A DNA stretch of 64,000 nucleotides, taken from the NCBI GenBank assembly GCA_020747065.1, contig JAGMVK010000016.1, positions 744,001 to 808,000 of the forward strand. Direction: 5' to 3'. The notes under the pieces were generated by a model. It was given only the letters and a program-made list of their open reading frames with translations. It did not search any database and had not been told where the DNA came from. Of this stretch, positions 1 to 12,503 are shown in pieces. A program made the position numbers and the translations under genes. The DNA comes from Cadophora sp. MPI-SDFR-AT-0126. Taxonomy: Eukaryota > Ascomycota > Leotiomycetes > Helotiales > Ploettnerulaceae. Every line of letters starts with the position of its first letter. The stretch's first letter is position 1.

Positions 1-1075
1 TAAGGGCCAGGACAAACAAGTTGACCACCGACGCCGGCCGGCTGTAGTGCTGAGGGAGGGGCTTTTGTTGGTGGTGTCGATATTTTTGGGATGGCAAATC
101 AAATCAAATCAAGTCAAGTCACATCACAGCTTTCTGTAATCATTCTGATTGCGCCTCAATGGTTTTCTTCCCGGTAGGACAAGTGTTCTGTATCACAAGG
201 CTAGCCCGATAAGACTCATTGTCTGCGTGGTGGCATGAGCGTTCTAATTCTTCTTAGGGGATATTGAACTTTGCTCCTTCATGCTCGCAGTCGTGTCAGC
301 ACTTACTGAAAAGACAAAATTATGATAAACTAGAGAGTCTAAGCTTTCACTGGTGAGGACGTTTTGTCGGTTTCAGAAATGCGACGCTTGATATCTTTCT
401 CGACTTCTGTGCCATCCAGCATCAATTCTCACCATCACGAACTTGGCCTTCAGCCCGAATGAAACATCCCAGTAACTGTGTTGGCAACATCTTCCGAAGG
501 TGAGTATCATGTTTGAACAGTATATGGGCTTTAATCATAGTGTCTCTGTGTTAGACCTTGCAAGTGACACTCAGCTTAATAATAACTAGGCAGGAAGAAG
601 GACGTTTTATACAGATCCCAGCCAGGTATTTATCATTGAGGCAGCACAGATGTGGCTCTAGCAAGACAGGTATATGATATTTCCATGCCAATCGATCATC
701 GACCGCTGAAATTTGGACCAATGAACTACCAAAGTCGATTGCCATGACTTATCCCTCGAACCTGTGTGGGGATCTGTTGCACAGCCACTTCGAGAACACT
801 TCAGAGACATCCACACCAGTCCTGGTATATCAGGGCCCAGGATTGACTTGATGTTTTGCATCCTGCTGAGGTAGCACAATATTCTGTGGGACTGCACTGA
901 ACCACCACTGTCATCGTATCGTTACCGAATATCCTGTCCGTCCGAGCCCGAAACTTCGAGTCCAATGAAACAGGCATTATACGATTACTTGGCGCTCAAA
1001 GAAAGCTCCATTGTAGTCTCAATTCGCCGAGTCAAGCCATCACGATCTTGACTAGATGTAAAGTTCTTTCGTTTA
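1..1075. other. Intergenic, no gene recognised
   Basis: Only short open frames with no recognisable protein. A run of near-perfect AATCA/AGTCA repeats lies at about 97-125. This may be the flank of a gene beyond the left edge. I see no RNA gene. Confidence 0.5.
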
Positions 1076-2470
1076 GCTTACCAAAGTTCATAGACGAGAC
1101 TCGCGGAAAAGGGACCTCGGTTCGGGCATACCACCGCTTCAACCTTTCACTTTTCACATGTCTCACCAACAATTCCCAAATGCTGACAAACAATATCAGT
1201 ATATGATTTGCATAGAACCAGGAAATACCAATGCAACAGCAGATGTGATCCATCGCATTCATGATCCATTTTTGACGTATCGCATAACGTACAAATTTAC
1301 CGAACTTCCCGCCCCCTCGGCTACGACCCACAACGCCAACAGCGCCAACCCCATGGCGTAAGAAAAACATGTTCCAGGAGATCAGCTGGATTCTCAGCCA
1401 CGAGATAAGGTTTACCAGAGTTGAGGGAATCGATGTGCAACAAAGCTCTTGTCATTGCTGTTGTTTCTAATGGTAACGGGAAGAAAGTTAGTTTCTGGTG
1501 GTGGTGAGGGGTCCGGAGACTGGAATGCATTGACGATGGCGCGGCTTAGCGAGGGATCTGATTGCTGCGGCTCTGGCACGGAATGCTAGGCTGTGAGGAT
1601 GAAATTGAGTTTACCGAAGTTGAGAGTATCGATATGCAACAGACTTTTCAGGTTTGTGTTGGTTGGTGATGAAACAGAAAAGCACCGTGAGGCTTACTGA
1701 TGGATGTTGATTTGGTAGTAGAAGGAATTGTCGAGTTAGGCTGATAGCTTCTCAGGCTCTCCGGACAGAGCATCCACGCCATCCATCCAGGCAGAATGAA
1801 ATTGAGCTTACCAAAGTTGAAATTATCGACATGCAACAAAACGTCCAAAAACTGATTGAGAGATGAGATATCACATTGAAAATACTAGTCTAAGTTTGTC
1901 ATGGAGACGGGGCATTCGGAGATATTTTGTCAATAGCGCTCGCGGTTAGCGAATTGATCCCTGAACATCCGACCATCATGCCACCCGGAGGCTCCGTGCA
2001 CGTGGCGAGTGAAATTGGGCTACCAGAGTTGAGGGTTTCGACGTGCAACAAAACCTTTACTTCTTCCGTTTTTATGATAGATATTCGGGTCTTTGGGCAG
2101 TTTGCTGGGGAGGATGGCCGCGTGGTGTCTTCGCATTGATGACGAGGAGGCTTAGCGAGCGGGCGCTGGCACCTTGGACATCTCGACCGACTTTGATGGC
2201 TTTAGAATTATGGAAATGAGATTGATTTACCAGACTTGAGAGCCGCGATGTGCAGCAGTAAGGATTATTTCCCTCTTCGTTTTGAACGATAAGGTGCGAT
2301 ATTTCCTCCACGAGTGAGAGCTGCGGAAGGATGTTTGTTGACCGCCAGAGTGACTTCACATTCGCGAGCTTAGCGAGTCAGTCCCTGAGGACCTTGGACG
2401 GCCCCTGAATCGATCCGCTGCTAAATGGGAAGTCCGGCATTCTTCTCTGTTCGCGACATCACCGCAAACA
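1076..2470 (-). repeat. Degenerate tandem array, about 200-bp units, each with a conserved splice-donor block
   Basis: On the minus strand a block of about 40-45 bp recurs six times. It reads roughly TTGTTGCAYRTCGATNNYCT, continues with CAACTYTG, and is followed at once by a GTAARC-type splice donor and CAATTTCAT. The donors lie at 2230-2225, 2024-2019, 1811-1806, 1614-1609, 1415-1410 and 1081-1076 (the last copy is the weakest), so five copies are spaced 197-213 bp apart. In one frame the block encodes LLH(I/V)(D/E/A)-x-(L/F)-(N/K)-(S/F)-G, and most changes between copies are synonymous or conservative. Four units also carry CGCTAA(G/C)C (about 1545, 1945, 2150, 2368), which resembles a branch site. 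Possible readings are duplicated mini-exons of an unrecognised gene or a non-coding tandem duplication. I could not chain all units into one open reading frame. Confidence 0.6.
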
Positions 2471-2613
2471 CTACTCAATGTACGCTGAAACATATTATGT
2501 CTTTCTTCTGCCATGACTATAAGAACTGTATTTGTATGTTGCTACGCTGAATGTGCTGGTGTTCCGATCCAGCTGCTCATGGAGAGAAATTACAAAGCCC
2601 GAGCCGAAAGACG

Positions 2614-3510
2614 TCACATATTAAGCAGTCCACGGAGAAATCCCAGTATACCTTCTTCTGAAGCCCCGTTCTCTGAGTCTTCCTTCAGCTTCTCTGTCGC
2701 TTTTCGCTTGTCGTAAGTTTCAATTGCTTCATTCAACTGTCTTGCAAATTCCTTCGAGGCACTTATATCTATAATGTAAGCATGAGTGGTGTCATCGACT
2801 TCCAGTTCGAGCACAGCCAATTTGTTGCCGAAAGGAGTTGGGTGAAGCGCTCCATCATATTTCCAGATCCCACCTTCCTCTGTTTTATGGCCGGCGTCTC
2901 GTGATGGTTCTGTGGCCTTTCTTCTCTCCGACATTTTCTCTGCCGATCGTAAGAGGTCAAACCTGGCTTTGATTTCATCTTCTGGAATACTCTCGCTTTC
3001 TGGTAAGGACGAATCGGTTGGGGCCTGTCGCCGACCAGTTGGAGAAAGGCCTCCGAAGATGTGTGGACTGGGCTGCAACGATGGAAGTTTTATTCGCGGT
3101 AGGTCTCGATTTGTCTGTGGACCAGGAGGTGATAGAACAGCTGATCTCACCATAGCTGGTGGTAGATGAGATAAAAGTCGAGGATGACTTGGTTCTGTTT
3201 CCTCCCTGTTGGCGTATGTGTTCTCCGATGTTACTTTTGCCAAATTCGTGTCTTCCTTGGCCGATGACTCCATCCCAGCCCCCGTTGCGTTTGATTCGTC
3301 TTTCCATACTGTAGTTCCCAAAGCTGGAGTTGCTAGTGGCGTCGATATTCCTGACACCCCTTCGTCGACAAGCTCTTTCGGACTCCCGGTCTCGTTCGAC
3401 TTTGAAGCACCGCTGGGTTGGATCGTTCCATAGGTCCCCAATTCGTCTGGCGAAACGGGGGTTGATGAAGGCGAGGTGTTTGCGAATTTGCGCGAAGTCT
3501 TGTCTGTCAT
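2614..3510 (-). CDS. Hypothetical protein, disordered N-terminus, 298 aa
   Basis: Single open frame of 298 codons. Residues 1 to about 200 are rich in Ser, Pro, Thr, Glu and Lys and look disordered. The last 100 residues look folded: a stretch starting GGIWKYDGALHPTPFGNK is followed by a beta-like LAVLELEVDD segment and a helical tail with a charged linker, ending GILGFLRGLLNM. I do not recognise the family. The ATG at 3510 is chosen because it opens the long frame. A second frame directly upstream (about 3640-3520, starting MSFVLKFFANALFPRG) also reads protein-like, so an additional 5' exon joined by a small intron is possible. The gene runs toward the tandem array, and the array could in principle contain its distal exons. 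Confidence 0.6.
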   Translation of the reverse strand: MTDKTSRKFANTSPSSTPVSPDELGTYGTIQPSGASKSNETGSPKELVDEGVSGISTPLATPALGTTVWKDESNATGAGMESSAKEDTNLAKVTSENTYANREETEPSHPRLLSHLPPAMVRSAVLSPPGPQTNRDLPRIKLPSLQPSPHIFGGLSPTGRRQAPTDSSLPESESIPEDEIKARFDLLRSAEKMSERRKATEPSRDAGHKTEEGGIWKYDGALHPTPFGNKLAVLELEVDDTTHAYIIDISASKEFARQLNEAIETYDKRKATEKLKEDSENGASEEGILGFLRGLLNM

Positions 3511-4488
3511 GGTGGGCAGAAGCGAGTTTCTGTAAAGCTTGCAACCTTTGAGACTGTTCAGATTGCGAGATACGCTGGTTGGTTACTGGACCCCTGGGAA
3601 ATAATGCGTTGGCGAAGAATTTGAGGACGAAAGACATAGGTGACGAGCAGTCCTTCTGGAGACTTGAAAGTTGAATTGCGCTAAGATTTCGTTGTGATGC
3701 GATGTTGTGATTGGTATGAGATGCAAGATGCAAGCCTTGTAACGATGGTAGTCAAACGAGTGTATGGTTGTCGATATGGATGTTGATATGGATGAAAATG
3801 AAAGAGGAGAAAGAAAATCAAAGCTGCGATCGAGTGTGAGGAGCCTGATAATTGAAACAGAAGTCACGAATCTGGCTATGAACTGGTCAAGTAAGGAAGG
3901 TACAATTCGAGTTTGCCAACATCACAATTCGGACGGAGCGAACGGACATGGGTTCTTAGACCTGGATCACAGTGCAGGTTCCGAGAAGAGGTGAACCATT
4001 TCATCTTTACCGCGCTGGAAATAAGTTATTCATTTGACGAAAAATGAAAGAAATGGCAAAAATGGCGAACAGAATGATAATCCTCAGTTCAAAAATGGCA
4101 GGAACCCGAACCGCGAGACTCGTTTATGAAAATAATACCGAAGGCAAGAGCAAGGGAAGCTGCAACGAAATGGCGAGTTCAAGGTCGGTTCTCTGCTCCT
4201 TTCGTACGAATCCAAACTTTCTCGCAAACTCTTTCAGCTTTGAAATGTCAAGAATCAGCAATCTGGTCACAGACGCCGAGCAAGCGGACTTGGGGACCTC
4301 TCACAATAACGCGCCACGTGAGCATCACGAGACACTTCTCAATCACTTGACCATCACTACACCCACAAGCTTCGAAACCTCTCCACTTATACTCCAACTT
4401 ACCTCTATTATCATCAACTATCACCTATTGGCCAGACAGACGACCTACCTCCCCCACCCACCATATTTCACCCCTGAATCCACATCAC
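3511..4488. other. Intergenic, probable 5' region
   Basis: Likely holds the upstream region of the minus-strand gene at 2614-3510 and, from about 4290, a C/T- and A-rich leader-like stretch on the plus strand with a CACGTG palindrome near 4316. No supported gene. Confidence 0.4.
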
Positions 4489-4752
4489 ATGTCCGCTTCG
4501 TCTCTACATTCAGCCGCCCTAAACCATCCAATCGGATTCTCCTTGCTCCTGCATCGGTACTGGATGTTCCTGAAGATCCTTGTTGGCGGAGGGATAAGCT
4601 GTGTGATGGTGAGTGGGTAGGTCTAGTGAAGTCCCCTATGTAGAGGAGAGGCACAGCAGATGCGAGGGAGTGCGGTTTGGCATTCAAGTCTGGTTCCTTT
4701 CGTTGAAGATGGACGTTGTATAGTTGGTAAGAATGTTGAAGATAAGCAATAG
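4489..4752 (+). CDS. Weak candidate small gene, 2 exons, 70 aa
   Basis: A pyrimidine-rich leader precedes an ATG at 4489 that opens a 40-codon frame with a hydrophobic segment (FSLLLHRYWMFLKILVGGG). A good donor, GTGAGT, follows at 4609. The acceptor CAG at 4657-4659 restores an open frame (exon 2 4660-4752), giving about 70 aa with one possible membrane segment. No family is recognised. Other readings of this region, including minus-strand frames, are not excluded. Confidence 0.22.
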
Positions 4753-7478
4753 AATGAGTGCGAGATATAAAGATGGAGTTTGATGTAGAGTGAAGTTGAG
4801 GTAGGTAGCAACAGATGCACTTCGTCTATGTGCTTGCGTGAACAAGGTGGCTGACTGCCAGGGTAGGATTTACCGGGAAAGAGTAAACATTGATCTTCTC
4901 GAGTAGTCAACCACCACCGCCACAACCCATGCACTTCCTCCCCTCCCTCCTCGCCTCCTTTCCCCTCCTCCCCGAAGCCAGCAGTCAGCCGCATACCTAG
5001 TCCGTACCGCATATCCCTTACCCTATCCTCTATGTGACAGCTGCGGGGTACATCTTCACCTTCATCCACACCTAGATACTTTACATGTACAGCAAGCGAA
5101 AAGCCAAACCGCTCCGTCATCCCGTCAACTCCTATCACCACCCGCAATGGAACCTCACTGTGGCGTTCTCCAAACCAAATAAATGTACGCCAAGTAAGAA
5201 CGTCGTCAGTTTCAGCCAGCTTTGCTGTCGACCGATCGACGTGTATCCATGGTAAGAGAAGTGTGGTTCAGAGGTGGGTGCGTGTGCTATACCACAGTAC
5301 CACTGAGATCTTGAAGCTAAGATGAACATAGAAGGAGGCGAGATGAGATGAAATGAGGTGAGGTGATGAAGAGGATGACGATGGAGATTTGTTTGGTAAG
5401 TCATGGTGTAGAACATTGGTAACGGACGTTCGCCGAGCCGGATACAAGCGAGTTGCTTACTCGGACGGATTCAGGTAGATTGTTCATACGTACTCGGTTA
5501 TTTCCGCCTACACATGTCACTTGTCTCTATAGAAATTGTGGGGAATCCTTACATTGAGCACTGAGCACCGTGATGAGAGAAACGTCTCAATACGCACGGC
5601 TGGGGTAACATCCATGTGTCCTGGTCTCAATCCATGCGCTGTACCACGGCCCGTCGTCGGGGGAATTGCGAGGGCGTACAAGCTTAAAGACTTTGTCGAT
5701 ATTGAGGAGAATCATGTGTACAGCCAATCCTTCAGTATCCAGGTAGATCTTCCATTCCCGCCCAGCCGAATTCTAAATCGAAGAGTCTAAAAAAGGAAGC
5801 TTACTTCCTTCAACTCGCAAGATCATACGGATTAGCCAATAGAGCAAAAATATGCAGAGATGAGACTGTGGCACCAATGACAACAACCACTTCGCATCGA
5901 AAAGGGGTGAAAAGCACAGCGACGAATCAGAGATGCAGAAGAACGGCAATTTAGTATGGCCCTTTGGCTAACTGGTTGGTGGGATGTAGTGCAGGAGGGG
6001 TCCTTTTGAAGGAGGGGTATATACCGGAGGTGGTAATGTACGGAGGGATGAGAAGTTCTGGTGTTGCTAACCTCAATGCAGCAACCGAGATAAGCGAGAA
6101 AGTTGTTCCAGGAGAGCTTGCTTCTCTTCCGTCCCCTCCTCCATCCTGTACCCCTAGCCTAGATACAGTACCCCAGGAACAACGGTGCGTGCATTAGATC
6201 ATCCCACCCTGAACTCTTGACATGCAGGCAAGCAGCAGGGGCAGCCACGTACATGCATGCATGTTTTGACTCGCTCATCCTGGGTCCTCATGTGAAGGCT
6301 TGGCAGGTCTGGGGAAAGCAGGTGGGAGAACGGTGGAAGTGACTTGTCGAGTATACTGTGGCTCCGCCGGTAAGTTGTTCCGAGAAATGAGGGGTAGGTA
6401 GGGTAGGGAGAGGAGGGTAGGTCCACGTGCAAGGGCTGAAGTTTGTTTTCTAGGGTTTTGATTTTGAATGTGGGCTTGCATGCTTATTTTTTGCTGTCAG
6501 GAACGGACTCTAGATGTGCCGAGGCGCTGGTGCCGCGGTATTTGTCGTTTGTGGACTTGGTAGGAGTCGTGTGATGTCACTGAAGCAGTCGAGATGAGTG
6601 AGATGTGAGGGCCATAGTGATACATTCTAAGCTCTACGGCCCGATCCTTGGTGGTATGAGCGTCTTCCCATCATCGAGTCATGAAATACTTTGAGTTTCA
6701 TTTAGTAAGTCATGAGATGCTTGAGATTTGGGTCTTTGTTCTGTATCAGGAGATATTCATTCGACCATCAAGGTCGTAAGAGAACGTAAACATCCTCTGC
6801 TAATATCCCCACGCTATGCCTAAGATTCTGCCACTCACATTTCATTTCGTATGACTTCATTCAATCATTCATGCCCAACATAAAATTACAGGTACGCCCC
6901 AGTTCGTCATCATCCGAACACCCAAGACATCCAAATGCAAGTCATCTCCCCTGGCACGTGACTACCCGGAAATCCCTCAGCCAAAAGAAAGGGATCCACC
7001 CTTTCCAAAAGATCCCCAGACTGAAATAAAGTTCACCCCACCATCTGTCACTTTTGAGTGTGGCGGTGCGCACTGATGGATGACGCGCAGCGTGTGGGTG
7101 TGAAGCCATGGTGTTTTTACATTGACTCTCAAATTCGTTGCGGGGTCGCGAGGCAGGTGGATCGGTTCTGCGGCCCGCGCCTCCTTCAGGTACACGACAG
7201 CCACACCTAATGACAGCTCTGCTTAATGTTGAAAAAGCTGATTGATTCAAGTTTCGGATTCTGCGTACTCGCCAATATTCAATATATCGCGCGGGTTTTC
7301 GTCCCAATACCATGGGAGAAGTCGGCCCTTCTGCCAGCTGCTCCTGAGTGCAGCATGCTTTCTGCCCAGTACAGTTTCGGAAGTATTGAATTGCAGGACT
7401 GCGCGCCGGCTGTAATGAGGTCATGACGCGGCGTATAATTGTGTCGTATCGTATTGTTGTATTTGTGATATAGGGTGT
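4753..7478. other. Long intergenic stretch, no supported gene
   Basis: About 2.7 kb with only low-complexity or short frames on both strands. No family motif, tRNA or convincing exon chain was found. A tract near 4920-4990 is very C/T-rich. Confidence 0.4.
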
Positions 7479-9672
7479 TTAGCCTCCCAGGTAGCTGCGA
7501 CGGCGCATTTCTGCCTCCCGAATGATTTCGGCGGAGAGACTGAGACTCGGCGCTAGATGAGCATAGCGCTCGATTTCCATGACCACATCGTTGATGATGG
7601 CATCGACTGTGTCCATATGCGGCACAAGCGTGGAGATGATGCTGGAAAGTGAGGGCGACATAGTGGCGCCCATGAGGAGTAGAGTCTGAGAAACGATTGA
7701 CAGAGCACCTTGCCAAAGGTAAGGAATGTGACCCGCATGACTATTGATTGTTAGTTGGCTCTCGTGCAGTGAGTCTGTTGGAACTTACTGTGCTGTGATA
7801 TGCTCCAGCTGGCGGATTGAAGCTTCAAGGCATTTGCGGCAATTCTCACGTACGGAAGGATCCATAGCAGCCTGCTCATTATCCAAGACTGCAAGGATGT
7901 ACGGTCTGAAAATAATGGTTCGGCAAGCGAAATAACGTAATCGTAGCACAGTTTGAACAGGGTCGGCCAGCATTGTTCGACTGTATGGGAACTGAAGTGC
8001 CACTGGGAGGCTTTCATACCACTGCGCGAGTTGGAAGTCCAACTCCGCCACCACTGGTTCTAGACTTTGTGTCGATGCCATTGAATCTTTGGAGTAGATG
8101 AGTTGGCTCACTCGGTTGAGGAGTCTTCTAAGTGCGATCTCGGCCAGGAAGTACCATAGGTCGTCTCGACCGACGCTTTCTTCCTCTTCAGGCTCGAAGC
8201 CTCCAGGTAGTCCGACAGTCTCTTCGAACTGTACGATTCCTGAATGGGGAAGGTCCATCTCAGCCAGCAAGTCGCTCTCAAATAGTAGTGCATTCCAATA
8301 CACTCGCTCGCTCAGCTCTCTTTGGCCGAGAGGCACTCTTCCAGGTGCGCTGAGAAGTAGTTGGAGCTTGGTGCTCGTGCTGCTTAGAAGTGTCCATGCT
8401 TCCAGAGGACGGACAAGGTAAAAGAGATATGCCGAAGCGAGAACAGTGCATTGAGCAGACAGAATGGAGTTTCTGGTCATAAGACCGGGAAGCAGTGCCC
8501 ATGCAGCTGCGAAATATGGCAGTCCTGGTGGATCATCGCTGGGTGGAACCCTCGAGATACTGGCACCGCAGCTAGCTTGACCCAGAGCCAGTACCAACAG
8601 TACAATGCAGCTTTCCGGGCCCTCTCGAAATCCATTGGACAATGCGATGCGATAGTGGTTTGTCCAATTGTAAGGATTAACACATGCGTACCAGACGTTG
8701 ACTTTCGAAAAGAAAGCTTCGATGTATGCCGAGGTATTTGAGAGGTCCAAGCAAGGAGTTTTGGACAGGACAAGGGGTTCTCGGGCCATTTCGAGTTGGA
8801 GCAGAATTTGAGGATCATAAGGGCGGGATACAAGATCTCGAATCAATGGCCATTGAAGGAGGTGGAGAGCGGCGTTGGTGTGGACTTTTGGCATGGTGGA
8901 GATGTTCGTTGGGGTGGTCCATGTGCCAAGGCCGGTTGCGGGGATCATGGATACGAAGTTGCTGGTGCTCTGCATTATGATGTCTTCATTGCTGATGGTG
9001 GTGGCCCCGTTGATTGAAGGAGATCCAGTCGAGATCGCCATGCTGGAGGTCTGACCGACGAGACTACTTTGTAGAAGCCCCTCGATGCGGGTGAGGTGTT
9101 CCAGAATGAGCTTGTCTCCAGCGTCAAGTTTGATGCCGGGTTCCCGATAAATGCACTCTGCCCCAAGCTCGGTGCAGAGCTTGCATTTGGGCTTCGTTCC
9201 ATCACATCTTGATTTTCTAGATCGACAGATTTCACACTATTGCATAGAGTCAGTAGCTGGCATGAACTTGGGTAGCCAGACTTACAGCAATGGTGGCTCT
9301 ACGCCTAGGATAATCGATGCCCGCATCTGTGCTCCTTCTCTTCAAAGGATTGATACCATCGTCACTGTTCTGTCTGTGCTGTACGCCGTTTGTCATGGAT
9401 TCTCGGTCTCCAGAGGACTGGGAGAGATTTCTTGCTTTCTGTGCTGAGCCTAGGATGCCCTCACGGGAGAAGTTCTGCACGCGGCGGGAGTTGGGCGATT
9501 TGAGCGGGTTTGGCGAGTGCAAAATCCCGTTTCCGTTGACACCATTGCCGTTCGTGATGAGCTGGAGACGAGGAGATGGGATGTCGATGTTGAACTTGTC
9601 TCTAGAAATGGAGAATGTTCTGCCGCCTCCAGTGGCAGAGGTCGGGGAGGCATCTGGTGATGAGCTTGACAT
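7479..9672 (-). CDS. Zn2Cys6 fungal transcription factor, 3 exons, 698 aa
   Basis: Exons are 9672-9286, 9236-7789 and 7740-7479; the introns (49 and 48 nt) have GTAAGT donors and TAG acceptors. Exon 2 opens with the binuclear cluster CEICRSRKSRCDGTKPKCKL, continuing CTELGAEC. The six cysteines are at about residues 130, 133, 140, 147, 150 and 157 with the canonical C-x2-C-x6-C-x6-C-x2-C-x6-C spacing, directly after an RRRATIA basic stretch. Residues 1-125 are Ser/Asn-rich. The middle (about 250-600) matches the fungal-specific transcription factor domain in character: helical, with a WYACVNPYNW stretch and an RRLLNRVSQLIYS stretch. It should be a nuclear, sequence-specific DNA-binding regulator; its target pathway cannot be told and no biosynthetic cluster adjoins it. 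The start at 9672 is the first ATG of the open frame. Confidence 0.93.
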
Positions 9673-12503
9673 TGTGCCTGGTGCAGGAGGAACCGACAGT
9701 TGGGTTCATCGAAAAGAACCTGGACAGCGGGATAAACGAAAGCTGGCGGGTGAAATGTCAATCATAAGAGAAGGCTCAATCTCTATGTGTGACTTTGAAG
9801 TTTCAAAAGAATATGAAGGCAAGGCAAGGCTTTGTTAATACGGGTTCCATATCATATCTATTTTCGAGCGAGATTGATTACGTGCCGCGTGCACTACGCT
9901 GACATGGGTGGCCGATGTCTGCAGGGTTCACTCAGATACACGACTGGGTTTGTGATTGGTAGATCAGACGATGTGCTCCAGCTTGAGGAGCCTGCCGCCG
10001 CCACGAAACCCTGTGATGCTCATGCAGGTTCGAGTGATGGAGAATCTGGGGTTCGGTAGGTGCGGCCGAAAGGAGGCTCGATATTAACCAAGACGAGCAG
10101 CTGATGGGAGAATAGTTCATGCTGGAGACTGGAGCATCGCTGAGTATCGAGATGCAGATGCACGAGTCACTCTAGCTACTTTAGCGGAGGCATCTCCCCA
10201 CAGTACTGTACCTACCATCTGCAAGCAAAGTGAGGGAGGGGTCGCAAAGGTACTCCAGTACTTTTTTCTTGTGCCACTGGCGGCGACATTACAGGAGTGG
10301 GATGGATCGCCTCAGCCAACTCTTATTAGGCCAATGAACCCAGGGGCTCGGCGTGAATAAGCGAGTGTTTTCAACGCACCACTTGAGGCAACCGAGGCAG
10401 CGCCGACACCAGCTCACTACATTCTGAGGCCCATGACAACACTTCATTTGCTGTCCGCCTCATTTCGGCATCCTGCTGGCACAACATGATCGCTTTTCTT
10501 GCAGTTTGGGTGTGCCTGTGACGCTGTCTGCAGTTAGCATCTCCCAGTTGGAGGAATTGCGGACTCTTGGTCTCCGCCGACCACGATACAGATTTATTGT
10601 TTTGGTGGTGGCATGGTCTGGTCTGGTCTGGTCTGGTCACTCGAGATTAGAGCTACCAGGAGCTTGGAGATCTTTGATGTTTCGCTGGGAGTGCTCTGGT
10701 TGGTCAGAATTTGACGCTATACCCCAAATGGACCCGACGTGCATAGCAGCCTTCCAGCCTTAGGCGAGAGTGCTGACATCTTGAACACCAAACCGCCCTG
10801 GAAGCGAATTGGATGTGAAAGGGAAGCTGAGCAATTCCGTTTTATTTCATATTGGAAACTGACTAGTAAGGGTTGCCTACTCCTATCTGGGAGCATTAAT
10901 GGAAACTCAATCCTGGCGCCGTGGGGAAATTGTTGATCTCCACATTCTCCAGGTCTGAGTTCATGGAACACCAGGACCCTGAAAGACTTGGCATCTGATA
11001 TTTCTCGTCGGGCGGCAACAGAAAATCAGAAATGGCAAAGATTGTTGGTCATGAGGTTGTTTGATGGACTCACTTATTACTTCAGGAATAGTTGAAATGT
11101 ATTAAAAGATAGGGGCAACCGCCCACGTCTATCAGATGATAGATCAAAACATTCAATCATCACGTGTATTGACAATTTCGGTGACATGATATTGCGGCCC
11201 GACTGTTTTCTGAAAGGGGATACAGCTCCAGATTAATTTTTCTTTCGTTCTTGTTGATGTGAATAATCAGGCCATAAATGCACCGAGGGTCATAACACGT
11301 CTTTCGAAAAACGAAGTCTAGTGTTCTTGTCTTCATGCAAGAGTGAGTGGCGAGCGTTTCTGTGGAGGCAATCTGATTATGTGGGAGGCAACCCTAAGAA
11401 TTCTTGGGAATGAACAACGGGGGAATTATTCTCCATACCAAAGACATGAGATAATCCGCTTGCGAGAAACTCGACAGAGAAACCGCACAGTAGATTTCCT
11501 GACATGGCTTCCTGCTCGTGAAAATGTACTTGCCGCGAGTGAGCTGTGAAGAAAGCTGCAATCAGCTCGGCTCATACTCCCGTGAAGCACACATTGTTGC
11601 GAAGCACCATCCCTATTTTGGATTCTTGAGATCGCACCTTACTGACCCTTTGCGGAGCTTCGCAGATATTCTGTTCCCCAAAAGAACGAATGAGCAAGTA
11701 CCAGACGTTGGACGCAAGTCAGGGAAGGTGTCTCAAATAGGCAGCTACTTATCTTCGGATTAATGGAAAATTCCTCCAAGTCCAGCAGCAACTCATTCGG
11801 GGATCAAATGATCTCTAGAATATACAACATCCAGAACTAGACTGCAGTCCAATCCCCCACGTTTCCGAAGATAATTCTTGGATGTTTGGATAGTCACGTG
11901 GCTAAGCCCCACCCTCTTATCTTAGCTTATCGCAAGCGACTTCCCTCGCCAATCTCTTGGTCTCAGTTCTGCATCGCGTCCTGCTTGGGACCTGCTTCTC
12001 TCCAAACACAATTCAGCCTAATATACAAATCTCGCCCTTTTCAATGCCGACTTCTTCTACAGCCTACAGGGGCGGAACAAAGGATCCAGAATTTCTTACC
12101 CTTATTCGGATTATCTCCACAGTCTCCTCGCATGTCCTCGGACCGTATCCTTACTACGGAGCTCGTCCACGAGCAGATCTTTCCCCGCGATCGTCTTAAT
12201 TCTAGCTTTCTCTAGAACCAAACCTTCCCCGACCTCTATTTCTTCACGCACCGAGTCCACTTTCCCCTCTCCAATTCTACCGGCAGATACTAGACCATGC
12301 TGGCTATCCAATATGAATTACTCTGCCTTGCTCACCCGGGCAGCCGGAGAAGGACTCATATTGTTGATGATTGACCTGGTAGGTAGTTTTTCCGTCTCAG
12401 TTTGTGGTAGGTAGAAAGGTACCCCGTCTTACTCCGTGACAATGTTCTAAAGGCATTGTCCATTTGCTTCTCTTCATTCTATCCCCTTGTCGAGCATATC
12501 GCC
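9673..12503. other. Long intergenic stretch, no supported gene
   Basis: About 2.8 kb without a supported gene. It contains a pentanucleotide repeat (10615-10638) and, at its right end, a C/T-rich leader-like region upstream of the esterase, with a CACGTG at about 11896. No RNA gene was recognised. Confidence 0.45.
10615..10638. repeat. (GGTCT)n microsatellite
   Basis: Nearly five uninterrupted copies of GGTCT in intergenic DNA. No function is suggested. Confidence 0.85.

Noticed and set aside
95..130. Possible CRISPR-like or satellite array from AATCA repeats
   Set aside because: Only a short run of 5-base repeats without spacers; CRISPR arrays are not expected in fungal nuclear DNA.
4623..5416. 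Minus-strand open frames of 174 and 93 codons
   Set aside because: Low-complexity, Gly/Glu- and His/Ser-rich composition with no motif. They read through a strongly C/T-rich tract, which generates chance frames.
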